Part shown: one piece after another, positions 1-10,331 of the stretch
How positions within the stretch are numbered: position 1 is the stretch's first letter
Layout: each line of letters begins with the position of its first letter
Source of the DNA: Folioceros fuciformis
Lineage: Eukaryota; Anthocerotophyta; Anthocerotopsida; Anthocerotales
Assembly: GCA_049999805.1 (NCBI GenBank)
Contig: JBNGIO010006220.1
Coordinates: 172,975-217,964 of the forward strand
DNA length: 44,990 nucleotides
Reading direction: 5' to 3'
Notes under the pieces: model-generated
Told to the model about the DNA's origin: nothing
The model's input: the letters and a program-made list of their open reading frames with translations, nothing else
The model's database searches: none
Program-made: the position numbers and the translations under genes

Positions 1-1
1 G

Positions 2-269
2 CAATGCGGAGGCAGCGCAAGGCAATCCATGAGCGGGCGCGCGGCCGGCGTGAGCGAAGCGGACGATGTCGCGGTGCTGCTGAACCTGCTTGCTGCTGCT
101 GCTGCTGCTGCTGCTGCTACTGCTCCTGCTGCATCCATGTGCGAGGCGGAGGAGGCCGCGGAGGAGGCAAAGACGAAGGTGAATGCGCAGCGTCCACTCC
201 CTGCTTCGCTTCGTTCCCCTGCCGGCAGCCTGTTCCCGTTGAGCCCGCCAGACGGCATCCACGGCTCAG
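2..269 (+). CDS. Possible partial exon with poly-Ala tract, unrecognised
   Basis: This frame is open from the left edge of the window. It has Met codons at 29 and 137 and encodes an Ala run (about nine residues) followed by an acidic Ala/Glu stretch. A good donor-like site, CAG|GTACG, lies at 269/270, so the open frame could be the end of an exon. GC content is high up to about 500 and then drops sharply to AT-rich DNA. I recognise no family. The same GCT run can be read as Ala, Leu or Cys depending on frame, so openness alone is weak evidence. It could equally be a 5' UTR or promoter. Confidence 0.2.
92..118 (+). repeat. GCT trinucleotide microsatellite
   Basis: Nine uninterrupted GCT triplets, flanked by further imperfect GCT/CCT triplets. 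In the possible exon they encode Ala. Confidence 0.9.
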
Positions 270-596
270 GTACGATCCCCAGACGGATGGACGGTGGATG
301 CGGGGCCCCAAATGACGGGCTGCCCTGCTCTCTCACCCTCGCCGTGCCGCTTCACGGGAAGCGTTGGAAACGTTTCGCGGAACGGACGTCCGCTCATGAG
401 CCTCCCCGGAAGGAACTGTCACTTCTCCCAACCAGCGCCAGCCTCCATGTAACGCCTGCGCCTCTGCTTTTATCGTCCCACGTGTCACTTCTACTCGTAG
501 CTACTACATGCCCCACGCCCCTGGGGCCCTGCCCTTTTACTCCCCAATCTTTCTTTCTTTCTTTTTTCTCTCTCTCTCCCCTTCCGGATCTCCCCT

Positions 597-638
597 CGTT
601 ATCTTTTTATACGTTATCTTTTTATACGTTATCTTTTT
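597..638 (+). repeat. 15-bp tandem repeat
   Basis: The 15-bp unit cgttatctttttata occurs twice in full (597-611 and 612-626) and once in part (627-638). It lies just after a CT-rich stretch, at the switch from GC-rich to AT-rich DNA. Confidence 0.85.
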
Positions 639-1026
639 AATATTTTTATTTTTATTATGTAAAATATTTAACTCTAAAAATAATATTGAGTTTCTTTTTA
701 TTATTTTTCCTACATATCTTAGGTATTTTTGGTAGTTTTTAGGTTCAATGGTCACTAAGGGAGACAGCCACTACCACTAAGAGAAATAGCCTCCTTCATT
801 GCCATTAAGGAAGATAGCTTCCTTAGTGATAAGTCACTTTTGATGATTTATTTTATGTCATTTGAGGTAGATTAGTTTCCATCTTGTTTTTCTATCAATG
901 TCTAGATCATTTTAATCTATGCTCACATTGTGAACCAAATCATATACCAAACCCAACAAATTAAAATGAATGGGATAGATAGACAGATACTTTGTCAATG
1001 CTAAGTAGAATTCAATTTGGTGAGAA

Positions 1027-1080
1027 GAATCCAACCTCTCTACCACATCTTGGGTAGTGAGGAGAATCCAACCTCTCTAC
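1027..1080. repeat. Direct repeat, 17-bp unit, 37 bp apart
   Basis: The sequence gaatccaacctctctac occurs at 1027-1043 and again at 1064-1080 without change. The DNA between the copies is also partly alike. It looks like a decayed mobile element or local duplication. Confidence 0.8.
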
Positions 1081-1124
1081 TAAGTCTTTTGGGGGGTGTT
1101 GGATTCAATGTCTAAAAAGTATGG

Positions 1125-1158
1125 TCCGGTTCTTGGAGAAATCGATTTCTGAACCGGA
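1125..1158. repeat. Near-perfect hairpin (inverted repeat)
   Basis: The arms tccggttc (1125-1132) and gaaccgga (1151-1158) pair fully. They enclose the self-complementary core agaaatcgatttct, with a 4-nt bulge on one side. The related strings tgttggattca and tgttgggttca flank the hairpin, which hints at the end of a transposon or LTR remnant. Confidence 0.7.
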
Positions 1159-2356
1159 TCTTGGGGTGTTGGGTTCAGGTAACTAACTGGCTTGGGTGGC
1201 TGGATGGACGATGCGGTGACTAACATGACATATGTATTTGCCTACAGGCCAAGTGTGCTAACTACCCTTCCGTTAGCGTGGAGGACTATGGGGAATGCAT
1301 ACATATGTAAGTTGCTTCACATGATTGAATTTCCAAGTGATTAGCACTCCAAGAGGAGGTACTCCACTTTGGCGAGCAAGAGAGGCCTGATCTGGGTAAC
1401 TGGCAGCCGAGGTGATGCTTGCTGAAGTTAAGCTCCAGTCGAGGCCTGACATGGGCCGCTAACCAGCTGAGATGGTGCCATGCAGTAGCTACCGTTATCC
1501 ACCAGTAAAGGACCCAAGGTGCTCAACTGGATTCGATGTGCGTCCAAATGGATTGGGCCAAATGGACGGGGAGGTTGAATATCCTGCCTGCTCTTGGACC
1601 GGTACTTTCATGGGGTATCTAAGGGAATGGATGCTCTCCATCCTAGTAGCTTCCATAGACCACTGTACAAAATAGTCCAAGTTCGTAGCAGTCCCAGATG
1701 CAGAATTCTTTATCCTGGCCAGCACGTTCCACCTTGGAACCTTGCAGTGGCATGCGGTGCATAAATTCTGTCTGATTCGCACAACACAAGCCTCTCTCGC
1801 CACCTGCTGCTTCACAGGACTTCACCCCAAGACAGACTGGTTGATCAGGACGCTGTGCTGGCAAAAGATCGACACAGCGGCATTATCTCAGGGATCGGAG
1901 ATTAGAGGATAGGCAGAGCTGGTTTTACATGTAACCACTGTTGCCTAATCTAGGGGGGGGGAGGCGGGCACAAAGACTGTCAAGGGGCGGGCTCAGTCCA
2001 GTAGGCCATGTTTCAACACTTTACCACTGCAACAGCTTCCCATTCACAGATACCTCAAACTACACCTCTTCTAACTGACCGATATCCCTCCGCACAAAGA
2101 AATGACTAATGTTCTCATCTCGGCCGTCCTGTGCCCACCTGGGTGAGCAGCGGTCATCCTCCATCCTCTCCTCCAAACGCTAGGCTGCCTAGCAACAATG
2201 CAAAATATGGCGAAGACATTTGTGTTCTCACAAAGAACACGAGCTGCCATCCACTCGATAAATGGGGGGGCTTAACCTCAACCCTGTACCCTACCTAAGC
2301 TTCTACTACCATGTTGCGGGAAAGGCGTCGGGTAGTTTTTTCACATCTTCCTCCCT

Positions 2357-3538
2357 TCAGGCCTCAGCCTTCTGCCAATTCAGGGGCTTCACCACCTCCC
2401 AGGTGAAGTCGGGGTCGGATCTGCCGAAGTGGCCGTAGGCAGCGGTCTTCTGGAACCGCTTGTTGCCTCCCCTCTTGAGATCCAGGTTAATAGTGATGAG
2501 CCCGGGGCGGAAGTCGAAAGCCTCCTTCACAATCTTGAGAATCTCGGGATCCGGCAGCTTTCCTGTACCGTACGTATCCACGAACACGGACAGAGGCTCC
2601 GGCACTCCGATAGCATACGACACCTGCACAATGGCACGACGGGCGAGGCCAGAAGCAACGATACTCTTGGCGGCCTGCCTAACAATGTAGGCCCCCGAGC
2701 GATCCACCTTAGTGGGATCCTTCCCAGAGAAAGCACCGCCTCCGTGAGCTCCCCAGCCACCGTAGGTATCAATGATGATCTTCCTGCCAGTCAGGCCGGC
2801 ATCACCATGAGGGCCCCCGATGACAAACCTGCCAGACGGGTTGAGGTGGAAGATGGTGTTCTCATCCAAGTACTTCTCTGGAATCACAGGCTTGATCACA
2901 TGCTCCCTCAAGTCCGCCGCAATCTGGTCGTTCGTGACGCTCTCGTCGTGCTGAGTGGAGATCAGGACGGTGTGCACCCGCAGTGGCACCATGGCTCCGC
3001 CCTCGTTCCTGTACTCCACCGTCACCTGCGTCTTGCCGTCGGGTCTGAGCCAGCCGCAAACCCCGTTCTTGCGCACCTCCGTGAGCTTGGCGCCGAGCTG
3101 CGTAGCCAGCACGTGCGACAGAGGCATGAGCTCCTCCGTCTCGTCCGTTGCGTAGCCGAACATGTGGCCCTGGTCTCCAGCCCCGATTTCCTCGGGCTTC
3201 TTGGTGAAATGGCCATGCACACCCTGCGCGATGTCAGGGCTCTGCTGCTCGATGTTCACCAGCACCTTGCAGTGGTCCGCATCCAGCCCGACGGCGTCCG
3301 ACACGAACCCGATATCCCGGCACGTGTCCCGGACGATCTTCTCGTAGTCGATGTTGGCCTTGGTGGTGATCTCCCCGAACACCATCACCATGTTGGTCTT
3401 GGTGCATGTCTCGCACGCAACCTTGCTGTCCGGGTCCTGCTCCAGGCAGGCATCCAACACGGCGTCCGAGATCTGGTCGCACAGCTTGTCCGGGTGTCCC
3501 TCGTTCACCGACTCGGACGTGAACAAAAAGGTCTCCAT
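2357..3538 (-). CDS. SAMS: S-adenosylmethionine synthetase (methionine adenosyltransferase)
   Basis: Makes S-adenosylmethionine from methionine and ATP in the cytosol, the methyl donor for DNA, lignin and lipid methylation. The 393-residue product has the usual plant length and no coding intron. It starts [20 protein letters not shown], the typical plant N terminus. The ATP motif [12 protein letters not shown] is near residues 115-126, and the glycine-rich loop GGGAFSGKD is near 264-272. The frame stays open 7 codons upstream of this Met but with no ATG, so the ATG at 3538 is taken as the start. The base triplet before the ATG is CAG, a possible 3' splice site. All regions expected of the family are present without breaks, so the gene looks functional. 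Confidence 0.97.
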   Translation of the reverse strand: METFLFTSESVNEGHPDKLCDQISDAVLDACLEQDPDSKVACETCTKTNMVMVFGEITTKANIDYEKIVRDTCRDIGFVSDAVGLDADHCKVLVNIEQQSPDIAQGVHGHFTKKPEEIGAGDQGHMFGYATDETEELMPLSHVLATQLGAKLTEVRKNGVCGWLRPDGKTQVTVEYRNEGGAMVPLRVHTVLISTQHDESVTNDQIAADLREHVIKPVIPEKYLDENTIFHLNPSGRFVIGGPHGDAGLTGRKIIIDTYGGWGAHGGGAFSGKDPTKVDRSGAYIVRQAAKSIVASGLARRAIVQVSYAIGVPEPLSVFVDTYGTGKLPDPEILKIVKEAFDFRPGLITINLDLKRGGNKRFQKTAAYGHFGRSDPDFTWEVVKPLNWQKAEA

Positions 3539-3651
3539 CTGCACCACCGCATCCGCCACACACCGCCTCCGTCAAGAAACCAAGCCACACCGAACCAGAC
3601 CAAACCGCAACAGCAACAACACCTCCATGCTCCCCGCAGCCGGCATCTCAC
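3539..3651 (-). other. Candidate 5' UTR intron of SAM synthetase
   Basis: On the minus strand a donor CCCAG|GTGAG sits at 3652/3651, and an acceptor GTGCAG ends at 3539, directly before the start codon. The 113-nt length matches introns elsewhere in the window. Leader introns are known in plant SAM synthetase genes. The polypyrimidine tract is weak, so this is a proposal only. Confidence 0.4.
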
Positions 3652-3659
3652 CTGGGCCG

Positions 3660-4662
3660 GATGCCTGGACCGGAACGCCAAGAAAGCCGCTACGCTGCGC
3701 TCCCGCACGAAGCCTACGACAGGGGAAGCCCGAGCAGGAAGGCGGGGGAGCGTGCGATGGAGCAGGCAGAAGGAAACGCGACGGCCAGAAATGCCCGGCT
3801 CTGTAGGAGCGTATACCGCACTGGTGCTTATGAACGGGGAGGAGGGGAGACGGGGACCGACTTTAGGGCGTACGCTCCCGGGCTTGAGGGAAGGTTGTGA
3901 AAAAGGTGGCCAGGACTGGGTAAAACCAGTCAATCTGGCAGTCGCCTCAACGCGCATTGTTGCCGTCTGGGGCAGGTGGATCAGCGGGTCGCCACAGGTT
4001 CAACGAACGTAACCCTAAAGTCGTACACCAGAGGGGCGACTGGCTGCTCTACTAGGGTTTGGTGTGCGACTGGGAAGATCGTGAGGGAGAGAGGGCGGTA
4101 ACAAGCAGCCTGGCTGCCTGCACGATAGGCCGCGGGCAGTCTCGCAGCCATTCGAGAACATGCCACGCTGTTCCAGCTGTACACGCGGCCATGGCTCGCC
4201 ATAATATGAACCACGCTGCTCCAGCGCCTGGCCAGTCCAATGGCCAGCCTGCTTCCACCTTCCCTTCCGACTGCCTTTGTGCTTTACAGTTTACAACAGT
4301 CCTGGGCGCAGCTTCTGCACATGTGGGCATTATTGAAGTCTATGCAGGGGGTAGGCTGGCTGCTGCCTGCCAATACTGCAGATGGCAGGGAGTCGCCTTC
4401 GGCATCACCCACCGCACCGGGTGACGACCGCACCCCGGGAAATTGCGGTGCGCATCCCGCTTCCAATCAATAACAGAAATTTTATTGCGTATGTACCTAT
4501 ACAACAAGTAGGAATTGTATGCAAGAAATTGTGTCTGTTGTCATCAACACCTTGGATCTATATCTAGCAAGATGCCCCCCACCTGCGGGACGGAGGGGGG
4601 GTAAACAAACTGGTAGTTAGTCCCTCCTCTCTCTCTCTCTCCTACCTTTCTTCACCTTGACT
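3660..4662. other. Intergenic: SAM synthetase promoter and 3' end of the TPX2-like gene
   Basis: Both neighbours are read leftward, so this space holds the SAM synthetase promoter and leader and the 3' UTR of the TPX2-like gene. A CT-rich tract lies at about 4621-4640. No open frame here looks like protein. A clear TATA box was not found. Confidence 0.5.
4011..4060. promoter_or_regulatory. Two telo-box-like motifs in the SAM synthetase promoter region
   Basis: AACCCTAAA reads on the plus strand at 4011-4019, and AAACCCTA reads on the minus strand at 4053-4060. Telo boxes (AAACCCTAA) are known in promoters of highly expressed plant translation and growth genes. They lie about 500 bp upstream of the SAM synthetase start codon. 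Function is inferred from the motif only. Confidence 0.35.
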
Positions 4663-7600
4663 TCACATAAGGCCGTTTTCCCACAGGCCGTGGTTCCAAG
4701 CAATGCACTTGGCCCTCTTCGGGGGGCTGTGGAAGGTGGGTTCCTTCGGCACAGTAAGTCTCTTGGAGGATCTGTTCGAGCATTTTCCCAAAAACATCTA
4801 TCAGTGTCAGCCTATGTCAGCCTGTAGCCCAGTGGTCCAGTGGGGGTGGGGGGAGCGGGGTACAGCTGACCTGCGGGGTTGGAAGGGATGGTCGAAGTAT
4901 GGCATGAGTTGTGCTTTGGGCACCATCTCCTGTCGCAGTCTCTTCACTTCATCCTCTTCGGAGATCTGCACAGCAGCATCGGTTTTGTGAATGTTCAGCG
5001 GATGTGACAGCTGGACCAGGACACAATGGCAGAGGCACTTCCTGGAGAGTAACCTGACGGATCCTTTCCTCCTCTTGCCGTTGAAGCTCGTAGAAATGCT
5101 GGCCCTCCGCGACCTGAGAAGTGAAGTGGGGTGGGTGGAACCATATCGGAGCCACAATCAGAACTAGAAGCAGAACACTATCAGGTGGTTCAGTTGCAGG
5201 ATCCCCTTGTCTCACTACCGACAAACAGACAGGTGGGTCCTGGTGCTTACAACTTTGTCGAACTCTGCTCGATCGACGGCACGGACTGTGCTATTCAGCC
5301 GGAACTCTACAGGCTTGGTGGCTTCCTTCACCGGAGGTTTGGGTACAACCTGCATGGGTCACCGAATCAAACATTCATTGGGTTAGGCTAACCTGTTTCA
5401 TTTTTTGTGCAAAACAATGTGTTTACATAATGTGATTGTGCGGGTACAGTACTCATACCTCTGGCTCGTCGGTCGTCCATGGGAGCCCACGTGCAATAGG
5501 TATCCTGAGGCGTGCCTCCTCAGCAAACATCTGCCCCACCTTCCGTATGAACTCCATCTCATGGATGGCCCCCCTTTCCTGAACATGCAACGCACTGTCA
5601 CCCAACCTGCAGCCACGCAAAAAGCACCCCACATTCCGTTGCCAAACTCTTTTACCTCAGTCTGCAATTTGAACGGTTGAGGGACGCATGCCTTCACCCT
5701 GCGTTGATGACACGATGATGGGCTCAACTTCTCAGAAGGGGACGCTTGGCCAAGAGTGATGTTGTCCCGTCTCTTCTGCCAACAGGATAGGTAAGCGAAG
5801 TTTGCACTTCAAGAGAGTGATGCGAACTGGGAAATGTCTCCGGAAACGGGAAACTCACTCTCACCTTCTTCCTCGACCTGTTGACAGCATCAGTGTCTGC
5901 ACATAAGCTCTTGCATGCATCCCGGTCCTCTCTTTTTTTCTTTGGTGTTTCGTCGTCCACAATTTTTGGTGGCACAAGATCGTTTCCGCGTACTGATTCA
6001 GAGATCTCACTCCTCTGTCCCCTAGTACACGTCTCTTCTTCGTCCTTGGAGCCGAAGGTTACAGAGCACTCCTCGTGTTGTTCTTCATCCACGATTGGTG
6101 GTACTTCCTCAAGGTCAGAGCTGACCATGTGGACAGCACCAGCATCTTCTACTTCATCTCGTCTCTCAAGTCTCCCTGTCGGTGCATTGTCCTCACTTGT
6201 ATCCGTCTGTTCGTTTACTTCCCCGTTTACTGGTGATTCCTCCGGAGATGCTTCCTGGAAAAAGTCGCAGTCACCTAAACTTCCTGTGAACTTCTCCGCT
6301 GTAGGACCCTCAGTCAGATTTTTTGATTCACGCAGTTGACGTGCGTTGTCTCCATCTTTCGGCTCATGTGCTTTTGACGACTCTTTACAAACTGATTCCA
6401 TGGAGACTGCAAATTCTCTGTATATAGCTTCAAGCTCGGATGAGCGAACATACGCATCCCTCCTTAAATTGGTGTCTGTCGGCCCCGTTTCCTCCCTTTC
6501 TTCAATCTGCATGCCAAACGACATCGTCCCTCGTTCTTCCCCCTGCATGTCAACAGAAATCACATCTACATCTACCCAGTCTGTAGACGAAGATGCCACA
6601 GTCTTTTGAGAGTCGCTGACACCAGGCTCTTCTTCCCCAGACCGTGCTCGAAAACTGAAGGTCCGACGTGCATGCCTTGGCAGCTCCGGTTCGCACTCTG
6701 CCAAAGAGATAACCTTCTCGAAAGCTTCCACCAAAGTACGTACTCTGCCTTCGGCATTCAGGTCAGAATCTGCAAGTGCCCTTATCATAGCATCGTCGAT
6801 TCTCCATTCGCTAGATAGCTTTCTGCGCGACGGCTCCTGACGTCTGAGCGCATGATTTTCGTTAGATGGCTCATCACAGCCAATGCTTCCCCTCTTCCGG
6901 CCCCATATCCGTCCTGTCAAGTAATTCCCCATGAGAGATGGACGGCCACTGACATCAGGCAGCAAGTCGTGCTCGAAATCAAAATCACCATCGGCCTCTC
7001 CAAAACGGCCAATGGAGATCCAGGATTCACCTGGACTTGCAGTTTGTTTGGAATCCCACACTGCCTGGATAATCCCGAACCCTTCAACCACATCCGAAGC
7101 AGGACGATCAGCACTGTCACCCTCGAACGAGGACCTTGGAGGCTCCCAAACCAACTCCTTGTCACAGCCCCTCTCCATGTCTACAGCCTCCGCCTCCTGG
7201 ACTGTCTCCAAAACCTGGCCATCCACGGCAGCGTGTTCCTCTCCAGTGTCCCCTATTGCCGCAGGCTCCTTTCCCACCTCCAAGTCTCCAGGACACATCC
7301 CAACATCGCAGCCCCTGGCGTCATCTTGGGGCACTTCCAAGTCTCCAGGACACATCTTAACATCGCAGCCCCTGGCGTCATCTTGGGGCACCTCCAAGTC
7401 TCCAGGACACATCTTAACGTCGCAGCCCCTGGCGTCATCTTGGGGCACCTCTAAGCCTCCAGGAGACATCCCAACATCGCAGTTCCTGCCACCATCTTGA
7501 GCCAGCTCCAAGCCTCCAGGAGACATCCCAACATCGCAGTTCCTGCCACCATCTTGAGCCAGCTCCAAGCCTCCAGGAGACATCCCAACATCGCAGTTCC

Positions 7601-8636
7601 TGCCACCATCTTGAGCCAGCTCCAAGCCTCCAGGAGACATCCCAACATCGCAGTTCCTGCCACCATCTTGAGCCAGCTCCAAGTCTCCACGACACATCTC
7701 AACATCGCAGCCCCTGGCGCCATCTTGAGGCACCGCCAAGCCTCCAGGACACATCCCAACATCGCAGCCCCTCGCGCCATCTTGAGTCACCGCCAAGCCT
7801 TCAGAACACATCCCAACATCGCAGCCCCTCGCAGCATCTTGAGCCACCTCCCCACCCTCCTTGACTGGCTCAACCACACAGCCGCTGCCCGCGGCCTCGT
7901 CACAAGACAGAGTCCGACTGGAAGAAACATCGACATGCAAAACTCCATTCCCCTCCCCAGCGAAAGAAACACTGCCCTCATCCTCAGCACGGACTTGACG
8001 ACTGAGAGAATCCGCACCGTCACCGCACTCGTTCTCGTTCTCGTTCTCGTTCTCGTTTCCCTGCAACGCCCTGCCCTTCCCAGGCGTGCTCCGGGGCCTG
8101 TTCAGGCTCTCCTCCAGCTGCTGGTGCAACAGATGACGCTTGGACAGGAGGAACTTCCGGGGCTGCACAGCCGCAGGCACGGCGTAGTCCGGGTCGTTGG
8201 CAGCGCATCTGGCGGACCTGCAGATATGCTTTCTGTCAGGAGTGTAGTAGACGCTCCCGCAGCTCTGCTCCTTGGGGCCCTTACTGGCACTCCGGGGCAA
8301 TGCAAGAAAGTCGCAAGACACCAACTCGTGTGCCCCGGGCGAGACACCGCGCTCCCGCCTGGGAGACGCAGCAACCAGCTGCCTGGACGACGCCTTCACG
8401 GGAGTGACACAATTCTCCCCATCCGCTCTGGCCTTGATCGCCCTCCCGCCACTGAAATTGGGATCGCAATTCTCGGTAGCTCCATTCTTCAACTGGTGCT
8501 GGTGCTGGTGCTGGTGCTGCTTGGAGGGAGTCTTGGGCTTGGGATTCCCCACTGCCTGCCTCATCTTGAACGCTCTGGAATCCACCAACACATTAGGCTC
8601 GGCCCCAGCGCCAACGGAAAGCCCCACACTCTGCAT
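4663..8636 (-). CDS. TPX2-like microtubule-associated protein (TPXL type), seven exons
   Basis: Likely binds spindle microtubules through its C-terminal TPX2 region. Exons on the minus strand are 8636-5865, 5775-5656, 5578-5459, 5349-5251, 5113-5054, 4965-4871 and 4771-4663. All junctions are GT-AG and in phase, giving about 1124 residues. The C terminus carries typical plant TPXL blocks in order: PFKLQTE joined to ERGAIHE, then RGLPWTTDEPE, KPPVKEATKPVEFRLNS, EEERIRQ, VPKAQLMPYFDHPFQPRR and LTVPKEP. The first exon (924 residues) is low-complexity and charged. It has Ser/Thr-Pro sites followed by basic residues (TPSK, TPVK, TPDRK, TPGK), as expected of CDK targets, a His-Gln run, an Asn-Glu run and ten 19-residue repeats. 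The exon 1 frame reads on into intron 1, which hides the true C terminus. I saw no clear Aurora-binding motif. The family call rests on the last 200 residues. Confidence 0.88.
7281..7849 (-). repeat. 57-bp tandem repeat, about ten copies, coding for a 19-residue unit
   Basis: Inside exon 1 of the TPX2-like gene a 57-bp unit encodes GGLELAQDGGRNCDVGMSP and variants such as GDLEVPQDDARGCDVKMCP. Four central copies are almost identical in DNA, while outer copies differ. The core QD(x)2R(x)CDV(x)M is kept throughout. Because 57 is divisible by three and the unit lacks stops in several frames, long false frames appear here on both strands. Confidence 0.92.
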
Positions 8637-9155
8637 GATACTAGCAAGAAGCCAGGGCTACAGGAAAACCACTGTGCTACCATCTACAAGCAGCCCTACC
8701 AGCCTAGGCAATTCATGGCAGGAATGCAGCACGCATTATCCACAACCTGGCATCCCAACTCCTGAGACGGGAGCACAGCAAGCCGGATTAACTCACACAC
8801 CACTGAATCTACGGCCAGCCACAGCTGAAACAGAGCAGCAATTGCGAATTCCGCAACCGCACACAGCGCGCATTGGATGAGTGGAGGAAGAGCGGACGAT
8901 GCTCGTGACGAATCCAACCAGGCAGCCAGAAATGGGAGCAACAGCGAGCAGCAGGAACGGTAAGGTGTAAGGGAGGCGGGGGAAGCTCGGTTGCCGAGGG
9001 GAGGGCCAAGTGACCGTTGCGATAAAGCAGGACCAGCACACTTGGTTTCCCTGCCGTCTCCAACGGCGGTCCAACGGGCAATTCACGTCTTAAAACCTCT
9101 ACCTTACCACAAAATCGATTCATTACGATTCGGCAAACACCTGTTTATCTCTCTT

Positions 9156-9192
9156 CTCCTCTCCTCTCCTCTCCTCTCCTCTCCTCTCCTCC
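9156..9192 (+). repeat. (CTCCT)n pentanucleotide microsatellite
   Basis: About seven copies of CTCCT in a row, in the presumed leader or promoter of the leftward TPX2-like gene, where it reads as AGGAG. Confidence 0.9.
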
Positions 9193-9273
9193 TTCTCAAC
9201 AAACCCATGCCGGCTCTCCCACCCAAATAAAATAAAACACACGCAACTCAAGCTCAATATTCAGTCCTCAAAA

Positions 9274-9319
9274 AAGTCTGGTTCTAATCTAAAATTAAGT
9301 CTGGTTCTAATCTAAAATT
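9274..9319 (+). repeat. 23-bp tandem duplication
   Basis: The unit aagtctggttctaatctaaaatt (23 bp) is present twice without change, at 9274-9296 and 9297-9319. Confidence 0.9.
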
Positions 9320-9546
9320 ATTGCTTTTTTTTACAGCTATACAAGTTTAGCAAAAGTTGCTAAACCCAGAGTTTCATAACAAGAGCAGCAAGCAAGCATT
9401 CAACACAAACACTTCATTGGCATTCCTTAAGTATAGTGTAACATCATCTCCAACCATCAACTCTTTTATATATTATTTACATATAATAAAACAATTAAAA
9501 TATTTACTGATTTATTTATTTATTTCTTTATAGACTAATTTAACCA

Positions 9547-10331
9547 TCACACTCCTACTACAACAGGAGGAACAACAACAGCAGGAGCAGTCATTGTAGA
9601 GGGAACTGACAAAGAGTCTCTATTAGTAGATGGGTTTGTAGGAACATCGGAAGAAGAAGCTTTACTACTTTGATTGATTCCCAAGTAGTCCTGAATGACA
9701 ATAAGTGTGAAGTGCCAATCCACCAAGATAATCAACTCATGAAGGTAACTCTTAATGCGCAACATTTGGAGATCATTCTGAGGATCCAGTTCACGAACAA
9801 AGCTCCTCGCCATGGCTGCTAGACCAGGAATGTTCTGCTGGTACTTATGCTCGGATATTTCCTGTTCAACAGTCTTTGTACTTACTTATACACAAGGTTA
9901 CATGACTAGGAGTGGGAACACAAAACAAATGAACTAACTAGTACCTTCTTAATGGTGGACTTAAGAATGTTGCCATTTGCATCTAAGATTAGCAAGCCCA
10001 ACACATCCTAGGGGAAAGGGGGAACAACATAACACATACAAGCTACCAACATGAACAAGCAAGATATGCCCATATGGCTGGATTACATGAATTGTACTAA
10101 TAAAGAATAAAATATAATGTGATTTTTATGAGCAATGCCAATGCTATTGTACCTTGAAACTATTAATCCTTGCTAAAGCTTTTTCGGCATCGCCCTACAT
10201 AAAAATATGAGTGTACTTTGCATTAAATATTAATAAAATATATAGAAGTTTGAAGAGTTTAAAGAAAGATGTGAAAGTTAGGAACATTCATGATTTGTTT
10301 TGGTAGTCTTAGCCATGCATACACCTACCAT
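9547..10331 (-). CDS. DYNLRB: Dynein light chain, roadblock/LC7 type, four exons
   Basis: Roadblock light chains dimerise and bind dynein intermediate chains in cytoplasmic, flagellar or IFT dynein. Minus-strand exons are 10331-10329 (the ATG alone), 10194-10153, 10007-9945 and 9873-9547, all GT-AG and phase 0. They give 144 residues. The blocks match the family in order: AEKALARINSFK, DVLGLLILDANGNILKST, RELDPQNDLQMLRIKS and LIVIQ. The Met plus 14 residues before DVLG equals the spacing in animal DYNLRB proteins. The family usually ends a few residues after LIVIQ with about 96-100 residues. Here a Ser/Thr/Pro/Val-rich tail of about 43 residues follows, and the insert EISEHKYQQN precedes the third block. 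Exon density and intact frames suggest a live gene. Flowering plants lack dynein heavy chains, so this gene is a lineage clue. Confidence 0.82.

Larger units (their letters stand above)
641..2356. other. Intergenic stretch without a recognised gene
   Basis: No open frame here resembles a known protein. The left part is AT-rich. It contains a direct repeat of gaatccaacctctctac at 1027-1043 and 1064-1080 and a hairpin at 1125-1158. The right end should hold the 3' UTR and poly(A) signals of the SAM synthetase gene, which is read leftward and stops at 2357. I could not place a poly(A) site with confidence. Confidence 0.5.
8637..9546. other. Intergenic: leader of the TPX2-like gene and 3' end of the roadblock gene
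   Basis: No coding frame is recognised. The GC-rich left part is the likely leader and promoter of the TPX2-like gene (minus). After the (CTCCT)n tract the DNA becomes AT-rich and contains a 23-bp duplication and an ATTT-rich tract at about 9510-9530. Confidence 0.5.

Noticed and set aside
2429-4012. 527-codon plus-strand open frame
   Set aside because: It is antisense to the intact SAM synthetase gene, and its His/Leu/Arg-rich product has no family features.
7281-7849. Regular repeats that might suggest a CRISPR array
   Set aside because: The units are contiguous without unique spacers, are in coding phase and lie in a plant nuclear gene.
7497-8765. 422-codon plus-strand open frame
   Set aside because: It mirrors exon 1 of the TPX2-like gene. 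The 57-bp repeat lacks stops in several frames and creates it.
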